From JACJXF01 sp038316435 (GTDB lineage Bacteria > Bacteroidota > Bacteroidia > Bacteroidales > GCA-2748055): a DNA stretch of 64,000 nucleotides. The first letter of the stretch is position 1; the number at the start of each line of letters is the position of its first letter. Made by a program: the position numbers and the translations under genes. Shown one piece after another: positions 8,215-16,263 of this stretch. Where the stretch lies: assembly GCA_038316435.1 (NCBI GenBank), contig JBBQAQ010000015.1:13372-77371 (forward strand), given 5' to 3'. Below the pieces are notes generated by a model that was not told the origin of the DNA, did no database searches, and saw only the letters and a program-made list of their open reading frames with translations.

Positions 8215-9795
8215 TCAGCCTTTCTTCTTAATCTTAATTATCTGCCCCGGCTTAATGCTATCCCCATCTCTCATATTATTTATACTGATAATTTGCGTAT
8301 CCGTAACTCCGGGAAACCTTTTGGCGATTTCCCATAAAGTATCACCTGACCTGACTGTATAATAAATAAAATCTCCTGTATAACCCATGGTTGCAGGGGT
8401 TCCAACAGTAGTGGCGGCTTGAGTGGTAATGTTGGTAACAGGTTTGCCAACTTTCGCCTGTTTTTCCTCGAAACTCATCGTTTCAATATTAACGTACCGG
8501 CTCGCACTAGCTTTTGGAACATAAATAACCAGCCTTTGTCCGGAACGAATCATATTCTGTCTAATATTGTTCCAATACCGGATGTCGGAAAGCTGAACAT
8601 TATACCATGTTGAAACAAAGCCAAGGTTATCGCCTGACTTAACAGTATATATAAGTTTTGTGTACTTATCCGCCGGAAGGTCAGCCAAGTAAGTTGTTTT
8701 AGCAGTAGGACTGATGATTACATTATCCTTGTTAAAATAAACGGAATCTTTGTAGGCAAAGATAGAATCCTGCAATTCGATAAAGCGCATGGATTGTTTT
8801 TGCGGAATTCTAAGTGCATAAGCCTTACTGTCACCGGGGATAATATCGTATTTATACTGAGGATTTAGATCTCTTAATTGTTCAAGGGGAATGCCCATAA
8901 CTTCAGAAACCTGCTTTAGATGAAGTTTATCGTGGATTAAGATGGTATCTGAAAGAAATTCAAAATCTACAGAAACGGGGTAAAGATTATGCTCTTTGGA
9001 ATAGTTCATAACATAGGTTGCTGCGATAAAAGCAGGTACATACCCCCTTGTTTCCCGAGGGAGATAATAATAAATATCCCAGTAATTTCTTTTGCCACCT
9101 GAGCGACGAATTGCCTTATTCACATTTCCTGGCCCGCAATTATAGGCGGCAATTACCAAGGTCCAGTCGTTGTAAATATCATGAAGATCCTTTAAAAAAC
9201 TGGCTGCTGCAATAGTGCTTTTCAACGGATCCCTTCTTTCGTCAACCAATGAATTAATGGTTAGTCCATAAGTTTTACCAGTATAATACATGAACTGCCA
9301 CATCCCTGTTGCTCCGGCCCGTGAGACCGCGCGCGGATTAAGCGCCGATTCAATTATAGATAAATACTTAAGCTCATCGGGAATACCGTAGCGATCGAAA
9401 ACCTCCTCAACCATTGGAAAATAATAGTCAGTAAGCCTCAGCATGATCTGAACTCTATCACGACGGCTATGCGTGTACATATCAATGAAATTCCTGACAA
9501 CACGGTTATACGACATTTCCATTACAACCGGTAAGCGCCCTAATCGTTCAATATACACTGAATCAGTATAAACCGGTACAAGATCGGCATTCACATATAT
9601 CAGACTATCGGCATCTTCGATTTGCACACCCATTTGCACGTAATAAAGGTTCAACAGGCTGTCGAGATTGTCACCAAATCCCGAAATCGCCAGATTATCA
9701 CTAAACCTGATTGTATCTTTGTCATCCGCTTTCAGGATGCTCGCACCAATAAAATATACTACTAGAAGGCTTAAGATAAATTTCCAAACTCTCAT
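8215..9795 (-). CDS. Membrane-bound lytic murein transglycosylase D-like, SLT plus two LysM domains
   Basis: Cleaves peptidoglycan glycan strands to 1,6-anhydro products in the periplasm. Start taken at MRVWKFILSLLVVYFIGASILKA, which makes a clean signal peptide; an in-frame ATG eight codons upstream (9819) is possible. The GH23 SLT domain lies at about residues 105-260 with the catalytic Glu in LSIIESALNPRA and the GMWQFM motif. Two LysM repeats follow (around 385-430, YTVKSGDN, and 478-520, YYTVRSGDT), fitting MltD architecture. It lies in the parA-parB-DUF5683 gene string; the gap to DUF5683 upstream is about 175 bp, enough for its own promoter. Confidence 0.92.
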   Translation of the reverse strand: MRVWKFILSLLVVYFIGASILKADDKDTIRFSDNLAISGFGDNLDSLLNLYYVQMGVQIEDADSLIYVNADLVPVYTDSVYIERLGRLPVVMEMSYNRVVRNFIDMYTHSRRDRVQIMLRLTDYYFPMVEEVFDRYGIPDELKYLSIIESALNPRAVSRAGATGMWQFMYYTGKTYGLTINSLVDERRDPLKSTIAAASFLKDLHDIYNDWTLVIAAYNCGPGNVNKAIRRSGGKRNYWDIYYYLPRETRGYVPAFIAATYVMNYSKEHNLYPVSVDFEFLSDTILIHDKLHLKQVSEVMGIPLEQLRDLNPQYKYDIIPGDSKAYALRIPQKQSMRFIELQDSIFAYKDSVYFNKDNVIISPTAKTTYLADLPADKYTKLIYTVKSGDNLGFVSTWYNVQLSDIRYWNNIRQNMIRSGQRLVIYVPKASASRYVNIETMSFEEKQAKVGKPVTNITTQAATTVGTPATMGYTGDFIYYTVRSGDTLWEIAKRFPGVTDTQIISINNMRDGDSIKPGQIIKIKKKG

Positions 9796-9994
9796 TTCAG
9801 TTTTTTTAAATTTTGACAAAGATAAAAAATAAAAAAATAGGATTCTCCAGAATTCAACACTTCAGACTGTTTTGGAAAATCCCTCTAAATAAAACATTAC
9901 TTAAACTAAGCTATAAAACAATTTTAAATACAAAAGGGAATAATAAAATAACAAATAAGAAGAACTATAAAACTGAACTATTTTCTTGTGATAT

Positions 9995-10609
9995 TCAAAA
10001 TGAAAATGATGCCCTAAGAGCCAGAGTATTAGACGCTGGCGTCATTAAAAGTGAAGGCGATTGAATAATTGCCGGTTCAATTTTCATACTTAAATCTTCG
10101 CTGATATTCCAGTCGAAAAGATACGCATCAACTGTTGCGTCAAGAATCTGAAGAATATAAAAACCTGCTGTACCAATAATAGAAAGATCTCGGTACCGCT
10201 TATATGAATTCTTTGTACGGTCAATCTGTTCAAGAGTAAGTGGGAAATCATATTCAAGATCATAATCAGGAAAATCGATATAGGCCTGTTTCCATTTGAG
10301 ATATCCCTTCTGATTAAAGTCAATGAAAAATGCTAAGGTGCCGAAACCCACATAAACTATAGGAACTTTCCAGTACTTTTTATTATATACTTGCCCGAGA
10401 CCGGGAATAATAGCTAAGAATGAGGCTTTTCTGGGGCTGTGATAGGCTGAATCAAGCTTATAAGCTTCGCTGTATGTAGTTGTATCCTGTACAATCTCTT
10501 TTTCCTGAGCGGTTAATTTAAAAGACACTATAAAAACAAACAGGAGAACCAGACTGGTTCTCCATGCTAATTTTCTGATACTTCTATATGTCAGATCAAT
10601 TTCAGTCAT
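9995..10609 (-). CDS. DUF5683 domain-containing membrane protein
   Basis: A 204-residue protein of unknown function common in Bacteroidota next to parB. A signal peptide or anchor at about 15-35 is followed by the domain hallmark PRKASFLAIIPGLGQVYNKKYWKVP, a hydrophobic segment VYVGFGTLAFFI, and a later IIGTAGFYILQILDATVDAYLFDW. The start codon overlaps the end of parB by 8 bp, pointing to translational coupling. The C-terminus (NTLALRASFSF) ends with aromatic/hydrophobic alternation like an outer-membrane protein, but that is only suggestive. Confidence 0.85.
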   Translation of the reverse strand: MTEIDLTYRSIRKLAWRTSLVLLFVFIVSFKLTAQEKEIVQDTTTYSEAYKLDSAYHSPRKASFLAIIPGLGQVYNKKYWKVPIVYVGFGTLAFFIDFNQKGYLKWKQAYIDFPDYDLEYDFPLTLEQIDRTKNSYKRYRDLSIIGTAGFYILQILDATVDAYLFDWNISEDLSMKIEPAIIQSPSLLMTPASNTLALRASFSF

Positions 10610-11489
10610 TCAGCTTGTCAAGGATTGCAACAATTCGTTCCAATTCTTCATCGGAAGTGAAGGGTATAACGATTTTCCCTGAGCCTTTAGTATTTCTTTT
10701 AAAGTCAACTTTTGTTCCAAAGTGTTTGGTGAGATGTGAAGTCAGATCATCATACTCTTTCGACTGAGGCTCACGGGTTTCCTTTTCAACAGGTTCTTTG
10801 CTCGGCTTTACACCAGCCTGAAGTTTACGAACGAGTTCTTCTACTTTTCTAACGGAAAGCTCCGATTTAATAGCTTCCTCATACACATATTGCTGATCTT
10901 CAGTATCTTCAAGATTAATAAGTGCACGTGCATGCCCCATGGAAATTTTTCCTTCTCTTAATCCAATCTGGATCAAAGCAGGCAGTTTAAGCAGTCGCAG
11001 GTAATTGGAAATAGTTGAGCGCTTTTTACCCACACGGTCGCTAAGATTTTCCTGTGTTAAATTACATTCTTCTATTAATCGCTGGTAGCTAATAGCAACT
11101 TCAATGGAATCGAGGTCCTCACGTTGAATGTTTTCAACGAGGGCCATTTCAAGCATATTCTGGTCATCAGCAACTCTGACATATGCGGGGATCTTTTTTA
11201 GTCCGATCTTTTTTGCCGCCCGGAATCTTCTCTCACCTGTAATAAGCTGATATTTACCATTTTCCAGCACTCTTACAGTAATCGGCTGAATAATTCCAAT
11301 CGTTTTAATTGATTCGGCAAGTTCTTCCAGTGCCTCTTCATCAAATTTCGACCGGGGTTGCCAGGGGTTTGTTTCAATATCCTTGATTGCAACTTCACTT
11401 ATAGCATCTACAACTGATTTTGCGTTTTCAGTATCTGCTCCTTCTATCAAAGCATTTAATCCTCTCCCAAGCACATTTTTTGTGGCCAT
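10602..11489 (-). CDS. parB: Chromosome-partitioning protein ParB
   Basis: CTP-binding clamp that loads at parS and, with ParA, segregates the origin region. The 295-residue protein has the N-terminal ParB/Srx nuclease-fold domain (about 30-125) with the box GERRFRAA, then the helix-turn-helix region with LTQENLSDRVGKKRSTISNYLRLLKLP at about 150-175 and the MGHARAL motif; the C-terminal dimerisation region is separated by a charged linker (about 225-245). It is nine bases downstream of parA. I found no perfect parS in the window, so the sites must lie elsewhere or be degenerate. Confidence 0.96.
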   Translation of the reverse strand: MATKNVLGRGLNALIEGADTENAKSVVDAISEVAIKDIETNPWQPRSKFDEEALEELAESIKTIGIIQPITVRVLENGKYQLITGERRFRAAKKIGLKKIPAYVRVADDQNMLEMALVENIQREDLDSIEVAISYQRLIEECNLTQENLSDRVGKKRSTISNYLRLLKLPALIQIGLREGKISMGHARALINLEDTEDQQYVYEEAIKSELSVRKVEELVRKLQAGVKPSKEPVEKETREPQSKEYDDLTSHLTKHFGTKVDFKRNTKGSGKIVIPFTSDEELERIVAILDKLND

Positions 11490-11498
11490 AATTCTGAA

Positions 11499-12299
11499 TT
11501 ATTCTATTATTTTCTCTTTGTTCTTTATTAAAGTCTGATCGTTTCTTTGCAAAATTTCTCTGGCAAGGTTCAGATAATTTATAGCTCCTTTTGATTCAGC
11601 ATCATACAATACAACCGGTTTTCCGAAGCTTGGGGCTTCGCTTAGCTTAATATTTCTCTGAACGATGGTTTCAAAAACCATCTCCTGAAAATGTTTTTTC
11701 ACTTCTTCAACAACCTGATTCGAGAGGCGAAGGCGTGCATCATACATGGTAAGCAGAAACCCTTCGATTTCCAGATCCGGATTCAACCTGTTTTGTATTA
11801 TTTTAATGGTATTCAGCAATTTACCAAGACCCTCCAGTGCAAAATATTCGCATTGAACAGGAATACAAACAGAGTCGGCGGCAGTAAGTGAGTTAACAGT
11901 TATCAATCCCAATGAAGGAGAGCAATCGATTAGAATAAAATCATATTTATCCCGAACTTTCTCAACAACTTTCTTGAGCATAAACTCCCTTTCCGGCAAG
12001 TTCAGCATCTCAATTTCTGCTCCAACCAGATCAATATGTGAGGGTATCAGATCAAGATACTCCATTTCGGAATTCAAAATGATTTTATTGGGATCGACAT
12101 CCTCAATCAGACACTCATAGATGCTGGTTTTTACCTTTCTAATGTCAAAGCCGGTTCCGGATGTAGCGTTAGCCTGCGGATCTGCATCAATAATCAACGT
12201 TCTTTTCTCCAGAACAGCAAAACTTGCGCCCAGATTAATGGCTGTGGTTGTCTTTCCAACTCCACCTTTCTGATTTGCTAATGCAATTACTTTACCCAT
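11499..12299 (-). CDS. parA: Chromosome-partitioning ATPase ParA (Soj)
   Basis: Deviant Walker A ATPase that moves ParB-parS complexes over the nucleoid. Visible: KGGVGKTTTAINLG with the signature lysine at the N-terminus, Walker A' IDADPQANATSG, and Walker B LIDCSPSLG at about residue 125. At 266 residues it lacks the N-terminal helix-turn-helix of plasmid ParA types, as expected for chromosomal Soj. It heads the minus-strand cluster with parB, DUF5683 and probably mltD. A tandem 13-bp repeat about 95-125 bp upstream may be a control site. Confidence 0.96.
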   Translation of the reverse strand: MGKVIALANQKGGVGKTTTAINLGASFAVLEKRTLIIDADPQANATSGTGFDIRKVKTSIYECLIEDVDPNKIILNSEMEYLDLIPSHIDLVGAEIEMLNLPEREFMLKKVVEKVRDKYDFILIDCSPSLGLITVNSLTAADSVCIPVQCEYFALEGLGKLLNTIKIIQNRLNPDLEIEGFLLTMYDARLRLSNQVVEEVKKHFQEMVFETIVQRNIKLSEAPSFGKPVVLYDAESKGAINYLNLAREILQRNDQTLIKNKEKIIE

Positions 12300-12391
12300 G
12301 TAGTATATGTTTTTTACAAAATAATCTTTATTTTCAGGGGATTCAAATTTACTACTTAAATAACAACCCGCATTTTTTTAAGAGTTTTATA

Positions 12392-12426
12392 TTGTGAACA
12401 AGTTATTTTGGGGTTGTGAACAAGTT
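12392..12426 (+). repeat. Tandem TTGTGAACAAGTT repeats upstream of parA
   Basis: Two exact 13-bp copies at 12392-12404 and 12414-12426, spaced 22 bp start to start, i.e. about two helical turns. Each contains TGTGAACAA, which matches seven of nine positions of the DnaA box TGTGGATAA; a further weak match (TGTGGCAAA) lies just beyond. They may be a regulator's operator for parA or degenerate DnaA boxes. Confidence 0.5.
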
Positions 12427-12503
12427 TTCAACAAAAAACGCTTGTGGCAAAAATAGTGATTTAATTTTAATGTGAAGCTTCAGAAAATTCATAATTCACT
12501 ATT

Positions 12504-12627
12504 CAATGTCGTTTGCTTAAGAAATTTTCTGATTCTAAAAAATGCCCCACCCCAACCTCCCGAGTTCGGGAGGTTGGGGTGGGGCTGATTTTTGAAGATT
12601 TCGGACACCCTTAAGTAAACGACATTG
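12504..12627. mobile_element. 124-bp MITE-like element, probably IS4-family derived
   Basis: The element begins CAATGTCGTTTGCTTAAG and ends with the inverted form of CAATGTCGTTTACTTAAG, giving 18-bp terminal inverted repeats with one mismatch. It is flanked on both sides by the identical 10-bp ATTCACTATT (12494-12503 and 12628-12637), as expected for a target-site duplication. It encodes nothing. At its centre is a perfect 20-bp inverted repeat (12544-12563 and 12566-12585) with a 2-nt gap. The ends resemble the 18-bp ends I recall for IS4 (NAATGYCG...TTAAG), and IS4-family insertions make duplications of about this length, so a transposase supplied in trans is the likely mover. Confidence 0.8.
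12544..12585. repeat. Perfect 20-bp inverted repeat with 2-nt loop, G/C-rich
   Basis: Left arm GCCCCACCCCAACCTCCCGA pairs completely with 12566-12585; the spacer is GT. It lies at the centre of the MITE-like element and would make a very stable hairpin in single-stranded DNA or RNA from either strand. It could act as an intrinsic terminator-like structure for traffic entering from either side, although no U-run follows it. Confidence 0.9.
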
Positions 12628-12706
12628 ATTCACTATTTCAAAATTAAATTAAATTAATCTCTGTAACCTGACTTTATTCAGATCAATTCTATTTATAAAA
12701 AAAGTT

Positions 12707-12714
12707 TACCTTTG
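12707..12714 (+). promoter_or_regulatory. Candidate -7 element for the lipid kinase gene
   Basis: TACCTTTG matches the Bacteroidota -7 consensus TAnnTTTG and lies 23 bp before the ATG at 12738. The expected upstream TTTG element at about -33 is not clear. Confidence 0.4.
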
Positions 12715-12737
12715 AACCTCCTCAAATATTCTGACCG

Positions 12738-13685
12738 ATGAATAAAGAATGGAAAGATAACTGGATGGTTATTGTCAATCCCAATGCTGGAGCAGGAAAG
12801 GGATGGATTGACTGGCCTAAGATAGAATCGCTTCTGAATACCTACGGATTTACTTTCCGTTATGAATTTACTCTTAAAAGGTTACACGCCATTGTACTTA
12901 CCCGAAAATTTATTAACGAAGGGTACCGCAAAATAATTGTGATAGGTGGGGATGGTACCATGAACGAGGTTATAAATGGAATTTTTAGTCAGAATAGTGT
13001 TGAAACATCCGAAATAATTTTGGGAATAATACCAGTCGGTACCGGAAACGACTGGGGCAGGATGTTTGGGATTAGCCAGAATTATGAAAAAGCAATTCAG
13101 ACTATTCAGGCTTCAAGAACCTTCATTCAAGATGCCGGTAAAGTTATCTTTCAGAAGAACCAAAGAACACAACAGCGATATTTTGTGAATATTGCAGGAT
13201 TAGGATTTGATGCACTTGTTGTAAAGAAAACCAATATAAGTAAAGACAAAGGAAGGACCAATCCGCTTATTTACAAGTACAATATTTTCACATCCCTTTT
13301 TAGTTTTAAAACTCCCCGCGCTACTATTGAAGTCGATGGGAAAGCTGTTATAAATGATGTTTTTAATGTATCGGTTGGTATCTGCAAATATAACGGCGGA
13401 GGAATGATGCCACTTCCCGATGCTAAGGCGGACGATGGACTTTTTGACCTTACCGTAATAAAGAAAATTGCCCGATGGGATGTAATCCGCAGCATAAAAC
13501 AGTTGTATGATGGTAGTATTGTCAGGCATCCCAAAGTAGTTACTTACCAAGGGAAAAGTATTAAGATTTCCTCCAATACCAATATTTTCGTGGAAACCGA
13601 TGGAGAGAGTCTGGGCCATACTCCCATGGTATTCGAAATAATCCCGAGAAGCATTTGTGTATTAAGTGCTGCAGAAACGGCGTAA
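12738..13685 (+). CDS. Diacylglycerol kinase family lipid kinase (YegS/DgkB-like)
   Basis: Phosphorylates a lipid such as diacylglycerol at the inner membrane. The 315-residue protein has the N-terminal VIVNPNAGAGKG motif, the nucleotide-binding GGDGTMNEVINGI at about residues 73-85 and PVGTGNDWGRMFG at about 104-116. The C-terminal beta-sandwich contains FVNIAGLGFDALV and the late VETDGESLGHTPM. Length and motif order fit the DAGK catalytic family. It ends one base from the end of the convergent glutaminyl cyclase gene. Confidence 0.9.
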   Translation: MNKEWKDNWMVIVNPNAGAGKGWIDWPKIESLLNTYGFTFRYEFTLKRLHAIVLTRKFINEGYRKIIVIGGDGTMNEVINGIFSQNSVETSEIILGIIPVGTGNDWGRMFGISQNYEKAIQTIQASRTFIQDAGKVIFQKNQRTQQRYFVNIAGLGFDALVVKKTNISKDKGRTNPLIYKYNIFTSLFSFKTPRATIEVDGKAVINDVFNVSVGICKYNGGGMMPLPDAKADDGLFDLTVIKKIARWDVIRSIKQLYDGSIVRHPKVVTYQGKSIKISSNTNIFVETDGESLGHTPMVFEIIPRSICVLSAAETA

Positions 13686-13686
13686 A

Positions 13687-14799
13687 CTACCTCTTAATCA
13701 ACTCGATATTGTAGATTTTTGGCCAGTATTTTCCAGTTACAAATAATCGTTTCCCGCTTTCATCCCAGGCAATTCCGTTGAGAACATCAATGTTATCGTG
13801 CTTGTCTTCTTGCTTAAGCAAACCATTCATGTCAGCTTTCCCAATGACTTTGCCTGTTTCCGGATCTATCATAACAATTTCATTAGTCATGTAACGGTTT
13901 GCATAGATAATGCCATTAATAAACTCCAATTCATTAAGACTGTCTACTTCTCCAACATTATCATAAACTTCAATTTTACGGATAACACTGAAATATTCTG
14001 GTTCTCGGAAATACAAAACATTTGTGCCATCGCTCATAATAATTTCCTTACCGTTATTGCATAATCCCCATCCTTCTGCATTCTGGTAGCCAAATTTCTG
14101 AATTAGTTCAAAACTTTCAGAATCATAGATAAAACCTATTTGAGAGCGGTAAGTAATCTGATAAATCTTTCTATTCAGCAAAGTGATACCTTCGCCAAAA
14201 ATTTCTGAACTATTACTTCTGAATTTTATTTTATCACCGGTTCCTGGAAGAACTTTTTGTAGAGATGACTCTCTGTACTGACCTGTACCTTCATAAAAAT
14301 AACCATCATGATATTCAAAACCCTGAGTATAGGATTTCTTATCGTGTGGGAAAGTGCTTAAAATACGATAGGTGTAAGAAGTTGGTTTTATATCACTTAC
14401 AAACCGCAACGTCATTGATTTTGACTCAGTTCTTCCATCCAGAAAGAAAACTTCCATTTTTAATCTTTTTATACCGGGGGAGATACCCTTGGTTTCAACT
14501 GAAAGATCAGTTATGCTCCCCGAAATTTTCCCTGCTGGTTTTCCATCAAGTCCGAAAAGGATAGAGTCGGCTTGAATTAATTTATTCTCGTTTTTTATTT
14601 TTACAGCAACAGGATTTCCCGGAATAATTAGCTGATTACTGGCAGGTGAAACAAAACTATAAGTTTGCGGAGGAGTTTTTATTGTCGATGCATTATCTTT
14701 TTCTTTGAGGTTTGTTCCTCGTTTTTCCTGAACACAACATGAAAAAGTAAAAAAAACGCCACTGAAAAAAATGATGAAAACAGATTTAAGAATATTCAT
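13687..14799 (-). CDS. Glutaminyl-peptide cyclotransferase, lipoprotein form
   Basis: Converts N-terminal glutamine of exported proteins to pyroglutamate. The enzyme domain is the bacterial/plant five-bladed propeller type: TFPHDKKSYTQGFEYHDG and YEGTGQYRESSLQKV begin at about residue 150, followed by regular blades with EGWGLCNNGKEIIMSDGT, LNELEFINGIIYAN and LNGIAWDESGKRLFVTGKYWP. An N-terminal hydrophobic segment ends in FSCC, a plausible lipobox, so the protein should be lipid-anchored. The roughly 110 residues between anchor and propeller look like an Ig-like domain. Type IX cargo is often N-terminally pyroglutamylated in Bacteroidota, and this window does encode a T9SS cargo protein. Confidence 0.88.
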   Translation of the reverse strand: MNILKSVFIIFFSGVFFTFSCCVQEKRGTNLKEKDNASTIKTPPQTYSFVSPASNQLIIPGNPVAVKIKNENKLIQADSILFGLDGKPAGKISGSITDLSVETKGISPGIKRLKMEVFFLDGRTESKSMTLRFVSDIKPTSYTYRILSTFPHDKKSYTQGFEYHDGYFYEGTGQYRESSLQKVLPGTGDKIKFRSNSSEIFGEGITLLNRKIYQITYRSQIGFIYDSESFELIQKFGYQNAEGWGLCNNGKEIIMSDGTNVLYFREPEYFSVIRKIEVYDNVGEVDSLNELEFINGIIYANRYMTNEIVMIDPETGKVIGKADMNGLLKQEDKHDNIDVLNGIAWDESGKRLFVTGKYWPKIYNIELIKR

Positions 14800-14803
14800 G
14801 TTG

Positions 14804-15232
14804 TCAAGGAAAAAGTTTTTTAAGATTGCCCAGAACGGAGGATTTATTTCGTTTTAATCTCTTAAGTTCCTCCTTTTGTCCGGGGTTCTCATCAGGATTC
14901 AGCATGTGCCATATTTCACCCCATCCGGGTAAACCGCCAACATTCCGGTCGTCAATAAAAATATCCGCATTAATTTTTCTGCTGGTTGTTTCGTTGTGTT
15001 TCTCTTCCGGGTAACTTTTGTTCACGGCATAGAACTCAATTCCCCTTTGGCGGCAAAATTCCAATGCAGCCTCAAGTTCATTGCCACTTCTGACAGTCCA
15101 TAATATCAGCTGATGGTTTTGTTTTTGCAAATCCCTTAGTGTATCGAAAGCGAAAAGAATCTCTTTCCCTATTTCGGGATAGCGGTGTTCCACAAGTGTA
15201 CCATCAAAATCAACTGCAATTATCATACGCAA
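14804..15232 (-). CDS. HAD-like hydrolase (BT0820 type)
   Basis: Small phosphatase-fold protein, 142 residues. HAD motif I is AVDFDGTLVEH at residues 6-16 with both catalytic aspartates; motif II is probably the Thr of LWTVRSG; and INADIFIDDRNVGG at about 87-100 supplies the acidic motif. It lacks a cap domain. Members are frequent in Bacteroidota and of unknown substrate. It is 4 bp upstream of the glutaminyl cyclase gene on the same strand and probably cotranscribed with it. Confidence 0.82.
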   Translation of the reverse strand: MRMIIAVDFDGTLVEHRYPEIGKEILFAFDTLRDLQKQNHQLILWTVRSGNELEAALEFCRQRGIEFYAVNKSYPEEKHNETTSRKINADIFIDDRNVGGLPGWGEIWHMLNPDENPGQKEELKRLKRNKSSVLGNLKKLFP

Positions 15233-15302
15233 TGAGTTTTATTGAGATGGCAAATTTAAGAAAAATAATTGTGGAAAACATGAACAGGCCTGAATGTAAA
15301 AA

Positions 15303-15328
15303 TGTTGTGCAGGCTGGCCTGCACAACA
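15303..15328 (-). terminator. Rho-independent terminator of cysE-cysK
   Basis: A perfect 12-bp stem, TGTTGTGCAGGC paired with GCCTGCACAACA, with a two-base gap. On the minus strand it is followed by ATTTTTAC. It begins 10 bases after the cysK stop at 15338. Confidence 0.85.
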
Positions 15329-15337
15329 AGGAAGATA

Positions 15338-16258
15338 CTACTTAGTTGAAAAAAGGTCTTCAATAGAAAGATATCTTTCGCCAGTATCATAACAAAAGGT
15401 TAGAATCTTTGCTCCGGTTTTTATCTCTGGTAGCTTTTTATTTACTGCCGCAAGGCTTGCTCCACTTGAAATCCCAACAAATATCCCCTCTTCTCTGGCC
15501 GCTCTGCGTGCAAATTCAAAGGCTTCGTCTTTACTAACCTGTATCGTTCCATCGATTAAACTGGTATCTAAATTCTTTGGAATAAACCCAGCTCCAATGC
15601 CCTGAATGGGATGCGGACCAGGTGCTCCACCACTAATTACAGGCGATAATTCAGGTTCAACAGCAAATACTTTTATTCCTGGGAACTTCTTTTTAAGAAT
15701 CCTGGAAACACCGGTAATATGCCCGCCTGTTCCTACCCCTGTGATCAGGTAATCCAGGCCGTCAGGGAAATCCTTAATGATTTCTTCGGCAGTAAATTTT
15801 TCATGGACAAGTGGATTGGCGGGATTATCAAATTGTCCCGGCATCCACGACCCCTCAATTTCCTGCAACATTGAATTGGCTTTCGCAATAGCACCTTTCA
15901 TGCCTTCGGATCGCGGCGTAAGTTCAAGTTCAGCGCCGTAGGCCGACATAATATTTCGACGTTCTACCGACATGGATTCTGGCATTACCAGAATAAGTCG
16001 GTATTTTTTGACCGCAGCAACCATCGAAAGGCCAATACCTGTATTTCCACTTGTAGGTTCAATTATCACAGATCCCTTTTTCAGAATCCCTCTTTTCTCA
16101 GCATCTTCGACCATGCTAAGTGCTATGCGATCTTTGATGCTTCCTCCAGGATTTGCTCGTTCTAATTTCATCCAAACTTCAACTCCCTCTTTAAAAATGG
16201 AATTAATTCTAACGTGAGGTGTATTTCCAATGGTTTCTAAAATGTTTTTTACTTTCAT
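15338..16258 (-). CDS. cysK: Cysteine synthase A (O-acetylserine sulfhydrylase)
   Basis: PLP enzyme that makes cysteine from O-acetylserine and sulfide. The PLP lysine lies in ANPGGSIKDRIAL (about residue 42), the substrate loop is EPTSGNTGIGL, the phosphate-binding loop is GVGTGGHITG near 175-184, and the late SSGASLAA is the expected Ser motif. At 306 residues it has normal length. It lies 5 bp after cysE, so substrate supply and use are encoded together. The cysteine synthase A (not B) reading follows from size and the intact substrate loop. Confidence 0.94.
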   Translation of the reverse strand: MKVKNILETIGNTPHVRINSIFKEGVEVWMKLERANPGGSIKDRIALSMVEDAEKRGILKKGSVIIEPTSGNTGIGLSMVAAVKKYRLILVMPESMSVERRNIMSAYGAELELTPRSEGMKGAIAKANSMLQEIEGSWMPGQFDNPANPLVHEKFTAEEIIKDFPDGLDYLITGVGTGGHITGVSRILKKKFPGIKVFAVEPELSPVISGGAPGPHPIQGIGAGFIPKNLDTSLIDGTIQVSKDEAFEFARRAAREEGIFVGISSGASLAAVNKKLPEIKTGAKILTFCYDTGERYLSIEDLFSTK

Positions 16259-16263
16259 GATTT

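Larger units (their letters stand above)
12300..12737. other. Intergenic region between parA and the lipid kinase gene
   Basis: 438 bp without a gene. It holds the tandem TTGTGAACAAGTT repeats, the MITE-like element and a promoter-like TACCTTTG ahead of the kinase gene. Because parA/parB border it, an origin-proximal position is possible, but there is no dnaA gene, no cluster of good DnaA boxes and no parS here. Confidence 0.6.

Noticed and set aside
12300..12737. Chromosome origin (oriC) in the gap next to parA
   Set aside because: parAB proximity and DnaA-like repeats are suggestive, but there is no dnaA, no strong DnaA box cluster and no parS; the gap contains a transposon-like element. 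Not called as an origin.
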